A stretch of DNA of 64,000 bases from Sulfuritalea sp. (GCA_016708585.1 JADJFK010000003.1:62001-126000); one strand, 5' to 3'. Counted from the stretch's first letter, positions 54,024 to 62,354 are shown. A program made the numbers and translations. The notes: a model not told the origin generated them from the letters alone.

Positions 54024-54103
54024 TGGGGCGGGGAGTTTCGTCGGAGTTTGGGAGATAATGTCGTTTCGAGCAACATTGTAAGTCATCAGGCAAGAGACCC
54101 GTC

Positions 54104-55030
54104 ATGACAGCTACCGCCTTCATCACCCATCGCGACTGCCTGCAGCACGACATGGGCGCCCACCATCCGGAATGTCCCGATCGGCTCGGCGCGATCAGCG
54201 ATCGCCTGATTGCCGCCGGCCTCGACATGTACCTGCAGTTCCATGACGCGCCGCTGGTCGAGGTGGAGCAGTTGCTGCGCGTTCATCCGCGCGACTACGT
54301 CGATCACGTGCATAACAGCAGTCCGGCGCACGGCATCGTGCATCTCGATCCCGACACGGCGATGTCGCCGGGTACCCTGCAGGCGGCGTTGCGTTCGGCC
54401 GGCGCAGGCTGCTACGCGACCGACCTGGTAATGCGCGGCGAAGTGCAGAATGCATTTTGCGCCGTTCGCCCGCCGGGACACCACGCCGAGCGGGCGAAGG
54501 CGATGGGTTTCTGTTTCTTCAACAATGTCGCCGTCGCGGCGCGCCATGCCCTCGATGCCTGGGGCCTGGAACGGGTGGCGATCATCGATTTCGACGTGCA
54601 TCACGGCAACGGCACCGAAGAGATTTTCGCCGGCGACCCGCGCGTGTTCATGGCCGGAATCTTCCAGCACCCGTTCTATCCCTATTGCGGGACCGAGAAT
54701 CCCGCGCCGAACATGTGCAATGTGCCGCTGCCCGCGGGAACCCGCGGCGAGGACTTCCGCCAGGTCGTCTATGACATATGGCTCCCCAGGCTGCGCGAGT
54801 TCAAACCCGAGATGATCTTCATCTCGGCCGGTTTCGATGCCCACTACGAGGACGACATGGCCTCCCTCGGACTGGTCGAATCCGACTATGCCTGGGTCAC
54901 GGAACAGATCAAGCAGGTGGCGGGCGAGTTCTCCAAGGGGCGTATCGTTTCCCTGCTCGAAGGTGGCTACGTGCTTTCCGCCCTGGCGCGCAGCGTTACG
55001 ACGCACATCAAGGTGCTGGCCGATTTGTAA
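54104..55030 (+). CDS. histone deacetylase / acetoin-utilisation family deacetylase
   Basis: 308 residues. HHPECPDRLGAI near the N-terminus, the charge-relay histidines in RPPGHHAERAKAMGFCFFNNVAVAARHA, zinc ligands in DFDVHHGNG and AGFDAHYEDDMA, and the C-terminal LEGGYVLSALA. Class II-like deacylase of proteins or acetylated small molecules such as polyamines; substrate unknown. Divergent from moxR. Confidence 0.92.
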   Translation: MTATAFITHRDCLQHDMGAHHPECPDRLGAISDRLIAAGLDMYLQFHDAPLVEVEQLLRVHPRDYVDHVHNSSPAHGIVHLDPDTAMSPGTLQAALRSAGAGCYATDLVMRGEVQNAFCAVRPPGHHAERAKAMGFCFFNNVAVAARHALDAWGLERVAIIDFDVHHGNGTEEIFAGDPRVFMAGIFQHPFYPYCGTENPAPNMCNVPLPAGTRGEDFRQVVYDIWLPRLREFKPEMIFISAGFDAHYEDDMASLGLVESDYAWVTEQIKQVAGEFSKGRIVSLLEGGYVLSALARSVTTHIKVLADL

Positions 55031-55132
55031 GCGGGTTTTGCGGGGTGCGCCGCAGGCTGGCCATCAGTTAAAATCCCCATCTTCGGGCTGCGATCGATCT
55101 GTCCGCCCCGGCATTCAGTTTCGGATATTTTC

Positions 55133-56038
55133 ATGAAGACCATACAGGGTTCCATTCCCGCAATAATCACGCCGATGCAGGACGACGGCTCGCTCGACCT
55201 GCCCGGGTTGCGGCGTCTGCTCGACTGGCACATCAACGAGGGCACCGACGGCGTCGTCGTCGTCGGCACCTCCGGCGAATCGCCGACGGTTAACTACAAG
55301 GAACATTGCGCCCTGATCGAAACCACGGTGCAGCATGTCGCCGGACGCATCCCGGTGATTGCCGGCACCGGAGCGAATTCGACGGCGGAAGCCATGGAAC
55401 TGGCTGAGTTCGCGCGTCAGGCGGGCGCCGACGCGCACCTGTCGGTCGTGCCCTACTACAACAAGCCGACCCAGGAAGGCCTGTTCCGCCATTTCAAGGC
55501 GATCGCCGAGGCGGTCGACCTGCCGCTGATTCTCTACAACGTGCCGGGACGTACCGTCGCCGATCTGGCGACCGAAACCACGCTGCGATTGGCCGAGGTG
55601 CCGGGCATCGTCGGCATCAAGGATGCCACCGGAAATATCGAACGCGGTTCCGATTTGCTGAAGCGCGCTCCGGCGGGCTTCAGCGTCTACAGCGGGGACG
55701 ACGCCACGGCCATCGCCTTGATGCTGCTGGGCGGCAAGGGGTCCATTTCGGTGACGGCCAATGTGGCCCCGGCACTCATGCACAGGATGTGCGCGGCGGC
55801 CATAGCGGGGGACCTGGCGACGGCGCGCGATGCGAATTTCCGCCTGCTGGGCTTGCATCGCAACCTGTTTCACGAGGCCAATCCGATTCCGGTCAAATGG
55901 GCCGTGCAGCAGATGGGCCTTGCTGGTGGCGGCATTCGTCTGCCGATGACGCCGTTGTCCAAGGAGTTTCACGATCGCTTGCGCCTTGCGATGCGCGAGG
56001 CCGGCATTACTCTCCGAACAGAAGCTGACAATCAATGA
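55133..56038 (+). CDS. dapA: 4-hydroxy-tetrahydrodipicolinate synthase
   Basis: 301 residues. Substrate motif GTSGESPT (about 44-51), Tyr in LYNVPGRT, and Schiff-base Lys in GIKDATGNIERG. First committed step of diaminopimelate/lysine synthesis (pyruvate plus aspartate semialdehyde). Its stop overlaps the bamC start (ATGA), the usual dapA-bamC arrangement. Confidence 0.96.
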   Translation: MKTIQGSIPAIITPMQDDGSLDLPGLRRLLDWHINEGTDGVVVVGTSGESPTVNYKEHCALIETTVQHVAGRIPVIAGTGANSTAEAMELAEFARQAGADAHLSVVPYYNKPTQEGLFRHFKAIAEAVDLPLILYNVPGRTVADLATETTLRLAEVPGIVGIKDATGNIERGSDLLKRAPAGFSVYSGDDATAIALMLLGGKGSISVTANVAPALMHRMCAAAIAGDLATARDANFRLLGLHRNLFHEANPIPVKWAVQQMGLAGGGIRLPMTPLSKEFHDRLRLAMREAGITLRTEADNQ

Positions 56039-57195
56039 ATCGTTTGCCAACAAGGGTTGCCGTTTTCCTGGCGGTCGGCTTGCTTGCCGGATGCAGCGGC
56101 AACATCATGCCCGAATCGAAGAAGATCGAATACAAGTCCGCCGGCAAGCTGCCGCCGCTCGAGATTCCTCCCGACCTGACGCAGCAAAGCCGTGACGAGC
56201 GCTATACGGTGCCGGACGTTTCGACCAGCAAGGGTAGCGCGACCTATTCGGCCTACTCCAGCGAACGCACCGGACAGGCGCGCACCACCACGGCGCAGGA
56301 CCTGCTGCCGCAAGTAGACAAGATGCGCATCGAGCGGTCCGGTACCCAGCGCTGGCTGGTTGTCGGCGGGGCGCCGGACAAGTTCTGGCCGGTGGTCAAG
56401 GAGTTCTGGCAGGAACTTGGCTTCCTGGTAAACGTCGAGATTCCGGAAGCCGGGATCATGGAGACCGACTGGGCGGAAAACCGCGCCAAACTGCCGCAGG
56501 ACGTCATTCGCGGTACCTTGGGCAAGGTTTTCGACAGCCTCTATTCCACGGCGGAACGCGACAAGTTCCGTACCCGCCTGGAAAAGAGCGCGGAAACCGG
56601 TATGGTGGAAATCTATATCAGTCACCGCGGCATGTACGAGGTTTATACCAACGAGGGCAAGACGGATACCCGGTGGCAGCCGCGTCCGGCCGATCCCGAA
56701 CTGGAAGCGGAGATGCTGAGGCGACTGATGGTCCGTCTGGGTGTCGAGGAATCCCGTGCCAAGACCATGATGGCAGGAGAACAGCGCCAGGACCGGGCCA
56801 AGCTTTCCCGCGCGACGGACGGCGCCGGCGCGCTGTTGCTCGAGGAGCCTTTCGACCGGGCCTGGCGCCGCGTCGGGCTGGCGCTGGATCGCGTCGGTTT
56901 CACGGTTGAAGATCGCGACCGCTCCCAGGGCCTTTACTTCGTGCGCTATGTCGATCCCGATGTCGACAACAAGAAAAAGGACGAGGACAAGGGTTTCATT
57001 TCCAAGTTGATGTTCTGGAAAGGAAGCGGTGGCGACAAGCCGAGCCAGGCTCAATACCGCATTCACGTCAAGCGGGCCGGCGATGCCACCACGGTCCAGG
57101 TGCTGACCCGCGAGGGGGGTGTGGACAGGTCCGAGACTTCGAAGCGGATTCTTGGCCTGCTTTACGACCAGAAATGTTTTGCGCGGCCGGGATAG
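56035..57195 (+). CDS. bamC: outer-membrane assembly lipoprotein BamC
   Basis: 386 residues. Signal peptide with lipobox LLAGC (Cys at about residue 20), the N-terminal unstructured segment LPPLEIPPDLTQQSRDERYTVP that binds BamD in the family, then two helix-grip domains (about 95-215 and 255-380). Component of the BAM complex. It ends the conserved chromosomal block; the integrated element starts directly after it. Confidence 0.92.
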   Translation: MNRLPTRVAVFLAVGLLAGCSGNIMPESKKIEYKSAGKLPPLEIPPDLTQQSRDERYTVPDVSTSKGSATYSAYSSERTGQARTTTAQDLLPQVDKMRIERSGTQRWLVVGGAPDKFWPVVKEFWQELGFLVNVEIPEAGIMETDWAENRAKLPQDVIRGTLGKVFDSLYSTAERDKFRTRLEKSAETGMVEIYISHRGMYEVYTNEGKTDTRWQPRPADPELEAEMLRRLMVRLGVEESRAKTMMAGEQRQDRAKLSRATDGAGALLLEEPFDRAWRRVGLALDRVGFTVEDRDRSQGLYFVRYVDPDVDNKKKDEDKGFISKLMFWKGSGGDKPSQAQYRIHVKRAGDATTVQVLTREGGVDRSETSKRILGLLYDQKCFARPG

Positions 57196-57207
57196 CCGGG
57201 CTTTTTT
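57187..57207 (+). terminator. weak terminator at the end of bamC
   Basis: CCGG (57187) and CCGG (57196) can pair around the stop codon, followed by six T from 57202. The stem is only four base pairs. Confidence 0.35.
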
Positions 57208-57239
57208 GTTTCTAGTCGTCTTGCGCCGTCTATGGCTAT

Positions 57240-57276
57240 CCGCTATATTGTGAGTAGCTGAATGAGTAGCCGCTAT
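57240..57276. repeat. repeat cluster next to the integrase, candidate att/arm sites
   Basis: CCGCTAT occurs at 57240 and 57270, and TGAGTAGC at 57250 and 57263, all between bamC and the integrase start. Short direct repeats beside a P4-type integrase are usually integrase or excisionase arm sites within attL. The far junction is outside the window, so the core cannot be defined. Confidence 0.45.
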
Positions 57277-57311
57277 TGCAGCTGTCAACTCGGCGGGTAT
57301 CGGAGAAGGCC

Positions 57312-58559
57312 ATGGGCAAGCTCAAAGACATCGAAATTCAAGCTTGGATTCGGGCGGGAAAGCCGATTGCCGGGAAGTCGGACGGCGACGGCCTGACCTT
57401 CACCCTGTCGGCCAACCTCACCGCGTCTTGGGTATTCCGCTATCGACTTGGCGGTAAGCAGCGGGAAATGACCCTCGGCAACTACCCGACCATTACCCTC
57501 AAGAAGGCGCGGGAGTTGGCAACCGATGCCAGGGGGAGGGTGCAGCAGGGTGTTGACGTGGCCAGGGAGAAGAAGGAACAGAAAATATCCCTGACCACAG
57601 CCGGCACGGTTAAGCAGTTATGCGAGGAATTCTACGAGCGCACCGTCGAAGGGAAGATCAAGCGGCCGGACATCATCCGCGAGCAGCTTGATGGCGACCT
57701 AATTCCCAAGCTGGGCAGGATGCGTATCGCCGAGGTCAAGCCTATGGACATTGACGGCATGATCCGCGCCATTCTGGAACGCGGCTCACCGGTCATGGCA
57801 AACCGGGTACTTGCGACGACGAAGGCGGTTTTCAGCTACGCCATCCGTCGACATTGGATCGAGCAGAACCCGGCCGCGGCTTTTCGACGGGCGGACGCCG
57901 GTGGCGAGGAAAAGGCTAGGACACGGGCGCTTTCTGACGAGGAACTGGTAGCGCTGTTCAAGGCATTGCAGGCGGCTGGTTCGGCTTTCCGCATCTACGA
58001 TCTGGCGGTCAAGTTACTGCTGGTGACGGGAGTACGGGTAAGCGAGTTGATCGAGGCGCCTTGGGCCGAATTCGATCTTGAGGCCGATGAACCGGTATGG
58101 CGCATACCTGCCGGCCGCATCAAAACAAGAAAAGAAATGGCGCTGCGTGACTTCACCATTCCGCTATCTCCCGTCGTTGTGGAGTGGCTGCGCGAGATCA
58201 AGCGCCTCTCTGTTGCAAGCGATTACGTTTTCCCAGCCCGGCGCCGAGTGAGCAAGCTCACCATGTCCCCCGCAACAATGAATTGGGCATTGGGCGAGGT
58301 CAAGCACGGTCTGGAGCATTTCACCTTGCACGACTTGAGGCGCACGGCACGCACACACCTGGCTAGGCTGGGCGTTTCTCCGCATGTGGCAGAGCGTTGC
58401 CTTAACCACAAGCTACCGGGGATCAATGATACCTACGATACACACGACTACCTGTCAGAGCGTCGGCTGGCCCTGAATGGATGGGCCGATTTGCTGGTGA
58501 GGCTCGACAGGGGCGAGACCGGGAATGTTGTCCCGATAAGTAGAGGCAAGGTCGCGTGA
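57312..58559 (+). CDS. P4-type tyrosine integrase
   Basis: 415 residues. DUF4102 arm-binding domain at residues 1-90 (GDGLTFTLSANLTASWVFRYRLGGKQREMTLGNYP), core-binding domain, then the catalytic domain with Arg in GVRVSEL, His-x-x-Arg in HDLRRTARTH, His in LNHKLPG and nucleophile Tyr in TYDTHDYLSERR. ATG at 57312 follows GGAGAAGG. It integrates and excises the element that continues to the right edge. No tRNA lies at this end, unlike many P4-type insertions. Confidence 0.95.
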   Translation: MGKLKDIEIQAWIRAGKPIAGKSDGDGLTFTLSANLTASWVFRYRLGGKQREMTLGNYPTITLKKARELATDARGRVQQGVDVAREKKEQKISLTTAGTVKQLCEEFYERTVEGKIKRPDIIREQLDGDLIPKLGRMRIAEVKPMDIDGMIRAILERGSPVMANRVLATTKAVFSYAIRRHWIEQNPAAAFRRADAGGEEKARTRALSDEELVALFKALQAAGSAFRIYDLAVKLLLVTGVRVSELIEAPWAEFDLEADEPVWRIPAGRIKTRKEMALRDFTIPLSPVVVEWLREIKRLSVASDYVFPARRRVSKLTMSPATMNWALGEVKHGLEHFTLHDLRRTARTHLARLGVSPHVAERCLNHKLPGINDTYDTHDYLSERRLALNGWADLLVRLDRGETGNVVPISRGKVA

Positions 58560-58599
58560 TGGGCTTGGGAGAGTGGGGCGGGGGCGCTAAATTCTCTCC

Positions 58600-58645
58600 T
58601 TGACTTAGTAATTACATGGATTACAATGCAATCAATATAATTACA
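58600..58645 (+). promoter_or_regulatory. higBA promoter and operator candidate
   Basis: TTGACT at 58600 and TACAAT at 58622, spacer 16. The AT-rich stretch has TAATTACA twice (58609-58616 and 58638-58645) plus GATTACA between them, as expected for a site bound by the antitoxin. Confidence 0.6.
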
Positions 58646-58652
58646 CATTGCC

Positions 58653-58931
58653 ATGATTCGGACATTCAAACATCGCGGGCTGGAGCGGTTCTTCAAGAAG
58701 GGCGACCATCGGGGCATCATCGCCAAGACCGAGGCCAGAATCGAGCGCTTGCTTGACCGTCTTGATACCGTGCCAAAGCCTGAAGACATGAACCTTCCCG
58801 GCTATAAGTTTCACCAGCTAACCGGGAATCGGAAAGGTACTTACGCCGTGACGGTGACTGGAAACTGGCGTATCACGTTTCGATTCGACGGCGAGGACGC
58901 CGTCGACGTTGACCTGGAGGACTATCACTGA
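58653..58931 (+). CDS. higB: HigB/RelE-type toxin
   Basis: 92 residues. MIRTFKHRGLERFFKKGDHRGI and KFHQLTGNRKGTYAVTVTGNWRITFRFDG are typical of HigB, a ribosome-dependent mRNA endonuclease. The C-terminal DAVDVDLEDYH is conserved. The stop overlaps the antitoxin ATG by one base. The toxin-before-antitoxin order is the HigBA arrangement. It likely stabilises the element. Confidence 0.92.
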   Translation: MIRTFKHRGLERFFKKGDHRGIIAKTEARIERLLDRLDTVPKPEDMNLPGYKFHQLTGNRKGTYAVTVTGNWRITFRFDGEDAVDVDLEDYH

Positions 58932-59248
58932 TGAAGAGCCTACGAGACCCGAAGCGCCGGCCGACTCACCCCGGCGCGATCCTGCGCGAAGACGTACTTC
59001 CCGCGCTCGAAATGACGCAGACCGAGTTCGCGCAGCGCCTGGGTGTATCCCGCCTGTCGGTATCCGATCTGCTGCATGAAAAGCGGGGAATGACGCCGGA
59101 GATGGCGGCCCGTGTCGGCAAGCTGCTGAACACCACGCCGGATAGCTGGCTGCGCATGCAGCAGGCCGTTGATCTGTGGGATGTCGCGCAGAAGCCCGAG
59201 AAGCTGGCCGGGATCAAGCCGATCGAGGCGGAACTGCTGGCCGCGTAG
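58931..59248 (+). CDS. higA: HigA-type antitoxin (XRE helix-turn-helix)
   Basis: 105 residues. PTHPGAILREDVLPALEMTQTEFAQRLGVSRLSVSDLLHEKRGMTPEMAARVGKLLNTTPDSWLRMQ is the HigA/VapI signature. It neutralises HigB and represses the pair. The start codon touches the toxin stop. Confidence 0.93.
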   Translation: MKSLRDPKRRPTHPGAILREDVLPALEMTQTEFAQRLGVSRLSVSDLLHEKRGMTPEMAARVGKLLNTTPDSWLRMQQAVDLWDVAQKPEKLAGIKPIEAELLAA

Positions 59249-59348
59249 ATTTCACCCGCCCCGGCCGGGATCGCCGGGAAAGCGGCGGGCAAGGTGCTAG
59301 AGACACCAAACCCGCCTGACCACGAAGCAACTACACAGGAGTTACATC

Positions 59349-59600
59349 ATGGCTACCAGCAATACTACCAGCGCCGACGAAGGCGCCAATACCAGCCCGC
59401 TTGTCGAGCTTTCTCATCGCGTTCACGCAGTTGCCGCGCGCCTTGCCGGCATGGAGGCCGCGCTGCGCATTTTCAAGGATGCCGATAGTTGCGACGGCCC
59501 ACTGGGCGACGCGCTCATTCTGCTGGCCTGCTCTTGCGAGCGAATGAATGACGAGCTTTGTCTCGTCGCCGACCAAATGACGGAAGGAGTTGCAGCATGA
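59349..59600 (+). CDS. small element-encoded protein, function unknown
   Basis: 83 residues, ATG preceded by CAGGAG. Mostly helical, with LAGMEAALRIFKDADSCDGPLGDALILLACSCERMNDELCLVADQM; four Cys but no metal motif. Its stop overlaps the next start (ATGA), so the four genes from here to 60816 look like one coupled operon. Confidence 0.6.
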   Translation: MATSNTTSADEGANTSPLVELSHRVHAVAARLAGMEAALRIFKDADSCDGPLGDALILLACSCERMNDELCLVADQMTEGVAA

Positions 59601-60028
59601 AAGCCAAAGCCACCCGCGCGCCGAGCATTGATCAGACCAGCGCAGCAAGCAACTGCGATTTCGCCGGCCAGGCTCTTGACATCCAATCTCTCGCGCTTGC
59701 GGGGAAAGCCCTGTTCGAGCAGGAGGATGACGGATGTATGCCGGATCTCGGGCGCCTGCTCGGCGTGATAGCCGAGCGGAGCGGTGACCTCTACGCGGAA
59801 CTGGCGGTGAAAGGCGGTGCAGCCATCGGCGATCCCGGCCCGGTGATGGATCCCAAGATGGACGCCGGAACCATTTCGGATACGCTCAGATATGCCCAGC
59901 AGGACGATGCCGATCCAGATCGCGTGCTGCTTGAACTGGTCCAGGTTATCAAGCCGTACTGCCAGAGCGGTGAGGCGCGCGCAAAGCTGCCTGATCTGCT
60001 GCTTACTGCCGGACAGGCGGGGACATGA
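59597..60028 (+). CDS. element-encoded protein, function unknown
   Basis: 143 residues, acidic and helical in the C-terminal half (DTLRYAQQDDADPDRVLLELVQVIKPYCQSGEARAKLPDLLLTAG). No domain recognised. Coupled at both ends by ATGA overlaps. Confidence 0.6.
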   Translation: MKAKATRAPSIDQTSAASNCDFAGQALDIQSLALAGKALFEQEDDGCMPDLGRLLGVIAERSGDLYAELAVKGGAAIGDPGPVMDPKMDAGTISDTLRYAQQDDADPDRVLLELVQVIKPYCQSGEARAKLPDLLLTAGQAGT

Positions 60029-60210
60029 CCACCATCATCTGCCGGCGCCCAGGCGCCGACGTTCGCACCCCAGCCGAGAAGCAGGAGGCCGCGCTGCTGG
60101 CGGCTTTTCGCAGGCTGACACCCAGGGGCCGGATAATGGCCCTCAAGGCTGCCAGGAGGCTGCGGGTGGCATTCCGGTCTGCTGCGGGAGTTACGGACAG
60201 GGTGATTTGA
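60025..60210 (+). CDS. small basic element-encoded protein
   Basis: 61 residues, 13 Arg/Lys, with a C-terminal basic helix (GRIMALKAARRLRVAFRSAAG). No known domain. The ATG overlaps the upstream stop; the next gene starts right after its stop. Confidence 0.5.
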   Translation: MTTIICRRPGADVRTPAEKQEAALLAAFRRLTPRGRIMALKAARRLRVAFRSAAGVTDRVI

Positions 60211-60816
60211 ATGTCGAAGTTCGCGGGGCTTCTCGCCGCACATCCACCACTATCGGCCACTGAGATCGGCGAGATTGCGCGCAAGCCGGCGCTCGATGCT
60301 GGAGACTTCTGTCGCCTCACCGAGACCGAGATTACCAGTGACCATGACCGCGGAGAAGTGACCTACATCATTTCGCAGGCTGGAGTTCACCATCGGCCTG
60401 TCGCGGATCATTTGCTTTCCCAACTCTATCCTGGGGAGCTCAACGAGGTACTGGAGCAAATGCGGCATGCGCTCTCGTTTCCATGTACGTCGGCAGAGAT
60501 TGTGGCGTTTGTGAAGGCTACCGATCGTTGCTTCACGTTGCCGGAAGTATTTGTAAAGGCGGTGACCGGAATTCCCGGCCGCGAGCAGGCCGAAAACCCG
60601 GATGAACGGGCAATCCGGCTTGCGAAGATGAGGAGTTCCGGTATGACAGGATCCGAAATTTCAAAGGTCGAGGGCGACATGTCTGTGTCGCGCGCAAACG
60701 AGCTTGCGCGTAAAGGAACCGCCTTGTTGAAGCAAAAGGCAACAAACGCATCAACCATGAGCGGGCAATTCGGCCTAAAAGGGGTTGCAGCCAAAAAGCC
60801 AAGAACCAAGGCGTAG
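60211..60816 (+). CDS. element-encoded protein, function unknown
   Basis: 201 residues. The N-terminal half is unplaced. The C-terminal half contains a helix-turn-helix-like region, ERAIRLAKMRSSGMTGSEISKVEGDMSVSRANELARKG, and a basic tail ending in KKPRTKA, so DNA binding is possible but unproven. Codon use is less biased than in the core genes, in keeping with acquired DNA. Tandem hairpins follow. Confidence 0.55.
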   Translation: MSKFAGLLAAHPPLSATEIGEIARKPALDAGDFCRLTETEITSDHDRGEVTYIISQAGVHHRPVADHLLSQLYPGELNEVLEQMRHALSFPCTSAEIVAFVKATDRCFTLPEVFVKAVTGIPGREQAENPDERAIRLAKMRSSGMTGSEISKVEGDMSVSRANELARKGTALLKQKATNASTMSGQFGLKGVAAKKPRTKA

Positions 60817-60827
60817 CAATGGCTCCA

Positions 60828-60870
60828 GCCTGCAACCCCTTGCAGGCTTGACTGCAATCCCCCTTGCAGT
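60828..60870 (+). repeat. two tandem C-loop hairpins
   Basis: AGCCTGCAA-CCCC-TTGCAGGCT (60828-60849) and ACTGCAA-TCCCCC-TTGCAGT (60851-60870) share CTGCAA and TTGCAG stems with cytosine loops. GGGGTTGCAG at 60781, in the end of the preceding gene, is the exact complement of part of the first hairpin. There is no T-run. They are placed before the alpA-like gene. Confidence 0.75.
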
Positions 60871-60919
60871 AGTTCTATCTTTTCCGTACCGCTTAATGCG
60901 GGTTCATACGGAGTGAGAT

Positions 60920-61198
60920 ATGAAAATCATCAGACCACAGCAGACCGCTGAAAAATGCGGGATTGCACTGTCTACGCTTTGGGCCTGGGCGGAAGGCAAG
61001 CCCGATTTTCCAAAGCCTGTTCAGCTATCCGGTAATGTCAGCGGGTTCATCGAAGAAGAGGTCGAAACCTATCTGGAGCGCAAGGTCGCAGAATCCAGGG
61101 CTGAACCAACCAAGCGCGAAACGGCGGTAGTCGCTGCCAAGAAGTCGGCGCTGGTCAGACGGCAACGCGCAACCCTTGCTGCTGGGGGTGCGCAATGA
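60920..61198 (+). CDS. AlpA-like phage/element regulator
   Basis: 92 residues. The MerR-like winged helix of the AlpA/Cox type: MKIIRPQQTAEKCGIALSTLWAWAEGKPDFPKPVQLSGNVSGFIEEEVETYLERKVAE. Such proteins control integrase or act as excisionases. RBS GGAGTGAG. Its stop overlaps a following short frame by ATGA. Confidence 0.8.
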   Translation: MKIIRPQQTAEKCGIALSTLWAWAEGKPDFPKPVQLSGNVSGFIEEEVETYLERKVAESRAEPTKRETAVVAAKKSALVRRQRATLAAGGAQ

Positions 61199-61272
61199 AC
61201 GCCCGCGCCGACGCCCTTGGCGACGATCTGCTGAAGGTCGAGGAAACGGGGGCCGACCATGCGCCCGCTTGA
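61195..61272 (+). CDS. possible 25-residue peptide gene after alpA
   Basis: ATG overlaps the alpA stop, then 25 codons ending in GADHAPA. Acidic, no motif. It may only be a coupling remnant. Confidence 0.25.
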   Translation: MNARADALGDDLLKVEETGADHAPA

Positions 61273-61276
61273 CGCG

Positions 61277-61303
61277 AAAAAAACGCCCGCTGGCAGGCGG
61301 GCG
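61277..61303 (-). terminator. minus-strand terminator-like hairpin
   Basis: CGCCCGC (61284-61290) pairs with GCGGGCG (61297-61303), and seven A at 61277-61283 make a T-run when read leftward. No leftward gene is supported to its right, so it may be a relic or a guard against antisense transcription. Confidence 0.5.
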
Positions 61304-61497
61304 CTGGGTGATGCGGTAGTCCAAAGGGGATCGGACAAGGCGAAGAATACCGCGCAGGGGCCGAGCTTATGTCTGTGCCGCTCAAACGTGATTTGCGGTT
61401 GGTGCTTCCTTCGTCTTCGCGTTGATGAAGCCTTCGCCAGGGCGCGCAGCCTGCGCCTTCAGGCTGTTGGCGAGCCAGGTCGCGGGGGTGCCTGGTC

Positions 61498-61659
61498 ATG
61501 AAAAAACACAACTGCACATGCCCACGCCCTTGGTGCGATTGGCCTGCCTGTCGCAGCCATCGAGGTAAGGCGGCCATCGTCAAGCTCGCGCTTTGGGGCT
61601 TGTTGCCGGTCGCGTTCGCGGATTGGTTGATCCGCGTTCTTGGTTGGAAGGAGGCGTAA
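61498..61659 (+). CDS. small Cys-rich, single-helix protein
   Basis: 53 residues: MKKHNCTCPRPWCDWPACRSHRGK, then one hydrophobic helix (IVKLALWGLLPVAFADWLIRVLGW). Four Cys precede the helix. It ends two bases before the DUF1376 gene. I do not recognise it; the position and composition suggest a small phage/element membrane or regulatory peptide. Confidence 0.5.
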   Translation: MKKHNCTCPRPWCDWPACRSHRGKAAIVKLALWGLLPVAFADWLIRVLGWKEA

Positions 61660-61661
61660 CC

Positions 61662-62354
61662 ATGGCGCACTTTTATTCATGGTTCCCTGGCGATTACCTT
61701 CGAGACACCGGGCACCTTTCCATGATCGAGGATGCGGCGTACAGGCGATTGCTTGACGCCTATTACATGACCGAAAAGGTTTCGGCAAATGCCGAAGTTT
61801 TGCTGCGCGTTTGCCGTGCGATCAACGAGGAAGAAAAAGCGGCCGTTCATAAGGTCGCGGCCGAATTCTTTGAGATTCGAGAAGGCTTCCTGTTTCATGA
61901 AAAGGTGGAACATGAAATCGCGTGGAGCCGCACCAAATCAGCGAATAGGAGCGTTTCAGGGAAAAAAGGGGCGGCTGTCACCAACGCAAAGAGGGCAGCA
62001 AATGCCGCAGCAAATGCCGCAGCAAATGCCGCAGCAAATGCTACGGCAAACGGGTCGGCAAATGGACGGCTACCCATACCCACAGTGTACACAGAAGGTA
62101 AACCTTCTGTGCCGGCTTCGCCGTCTTCGTCGCCTCCTGATCCGAAGAAAGCTATCTTCGATCTTGGCGTTTCCATCCTGACGAAAACAGGCACAACCGA
62201 AAGCGGCGCCCGTTCCTTCCTAGCGAGGTTCGCCAAACAGGACGAGGGCAAGCTGGCCGAAGTGCTGGGACACCTTGCTGCGCACCCCAAGGTTGAGCCG
62301 AAAGCGTACATCGCGGCAGCGTTCAAGCCGGAAGCGCGGGGGTTGGTCATATGA
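61662..62354 (+). CDS. DUF1376 (YdaU-like) replication-associated protein
   Basis: 230 residues. The N-terminal DUF1376 domain, MAHFYSWFPGDYLRDTGHLSMIEDAAYRRLLDAYYMTEK, is found in prophage replication modules. It is followed by a linker with a 12-base tandem repeat (residues about 112-127, Ala-Asn rich), a proline/serine stretch and a C-terminal helical segment. GGAAGGAGG lies just upstream. Its stop overlaps the primase-helicase start. Confidence 0.85.
   Translation: MAHFYSWFPGDYLRDTGHLSMIEDAAYRRLLDAYYMTEKVSANAEVLLRVCRAINEEEKAAVHKVAAEFFEIREGFLFHEKVEHEIAWSRTKSANRSVSGKKGAAVTNAKRAANAAANAAANAAANATANGSANGRLPIPTVYTEGKPSVPASPSSSPPDPKKAIFDLGVSILTKTGTTESGARSFLARFAKQDEGKLAEVLGHLAAHPKVEPKAYIAAAFKPEARGLVI
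61995..62042 (+). repeat. 12-base tandem repeat inside the DUF1376 gene
   Basis: Four units of GCAGCAAATGCC (the last with one change), encoding repeated Ala-Ala-Asn-Ala in the linker. Such a tract can change length in multiples of four residues without breaking the frame. Confidence 0.85.

Noticed and set aside
57240..57276. CRISPR-like direct repeats
   Set aside because: Only two copies of short repeats with overlapping spacing; no spacers of uniform length.
60041..60060. Ninth copy of the dispersed repeat in the integrated element
   Set aside because: Only the GGCGCCGAC core is shared; the flanks do not match.
61259..61501. 80-codon open frame after alpA
   Set aside because: It contains a terminator-like hairpin, has no ribosome site and overlaps a better small gene at its end.
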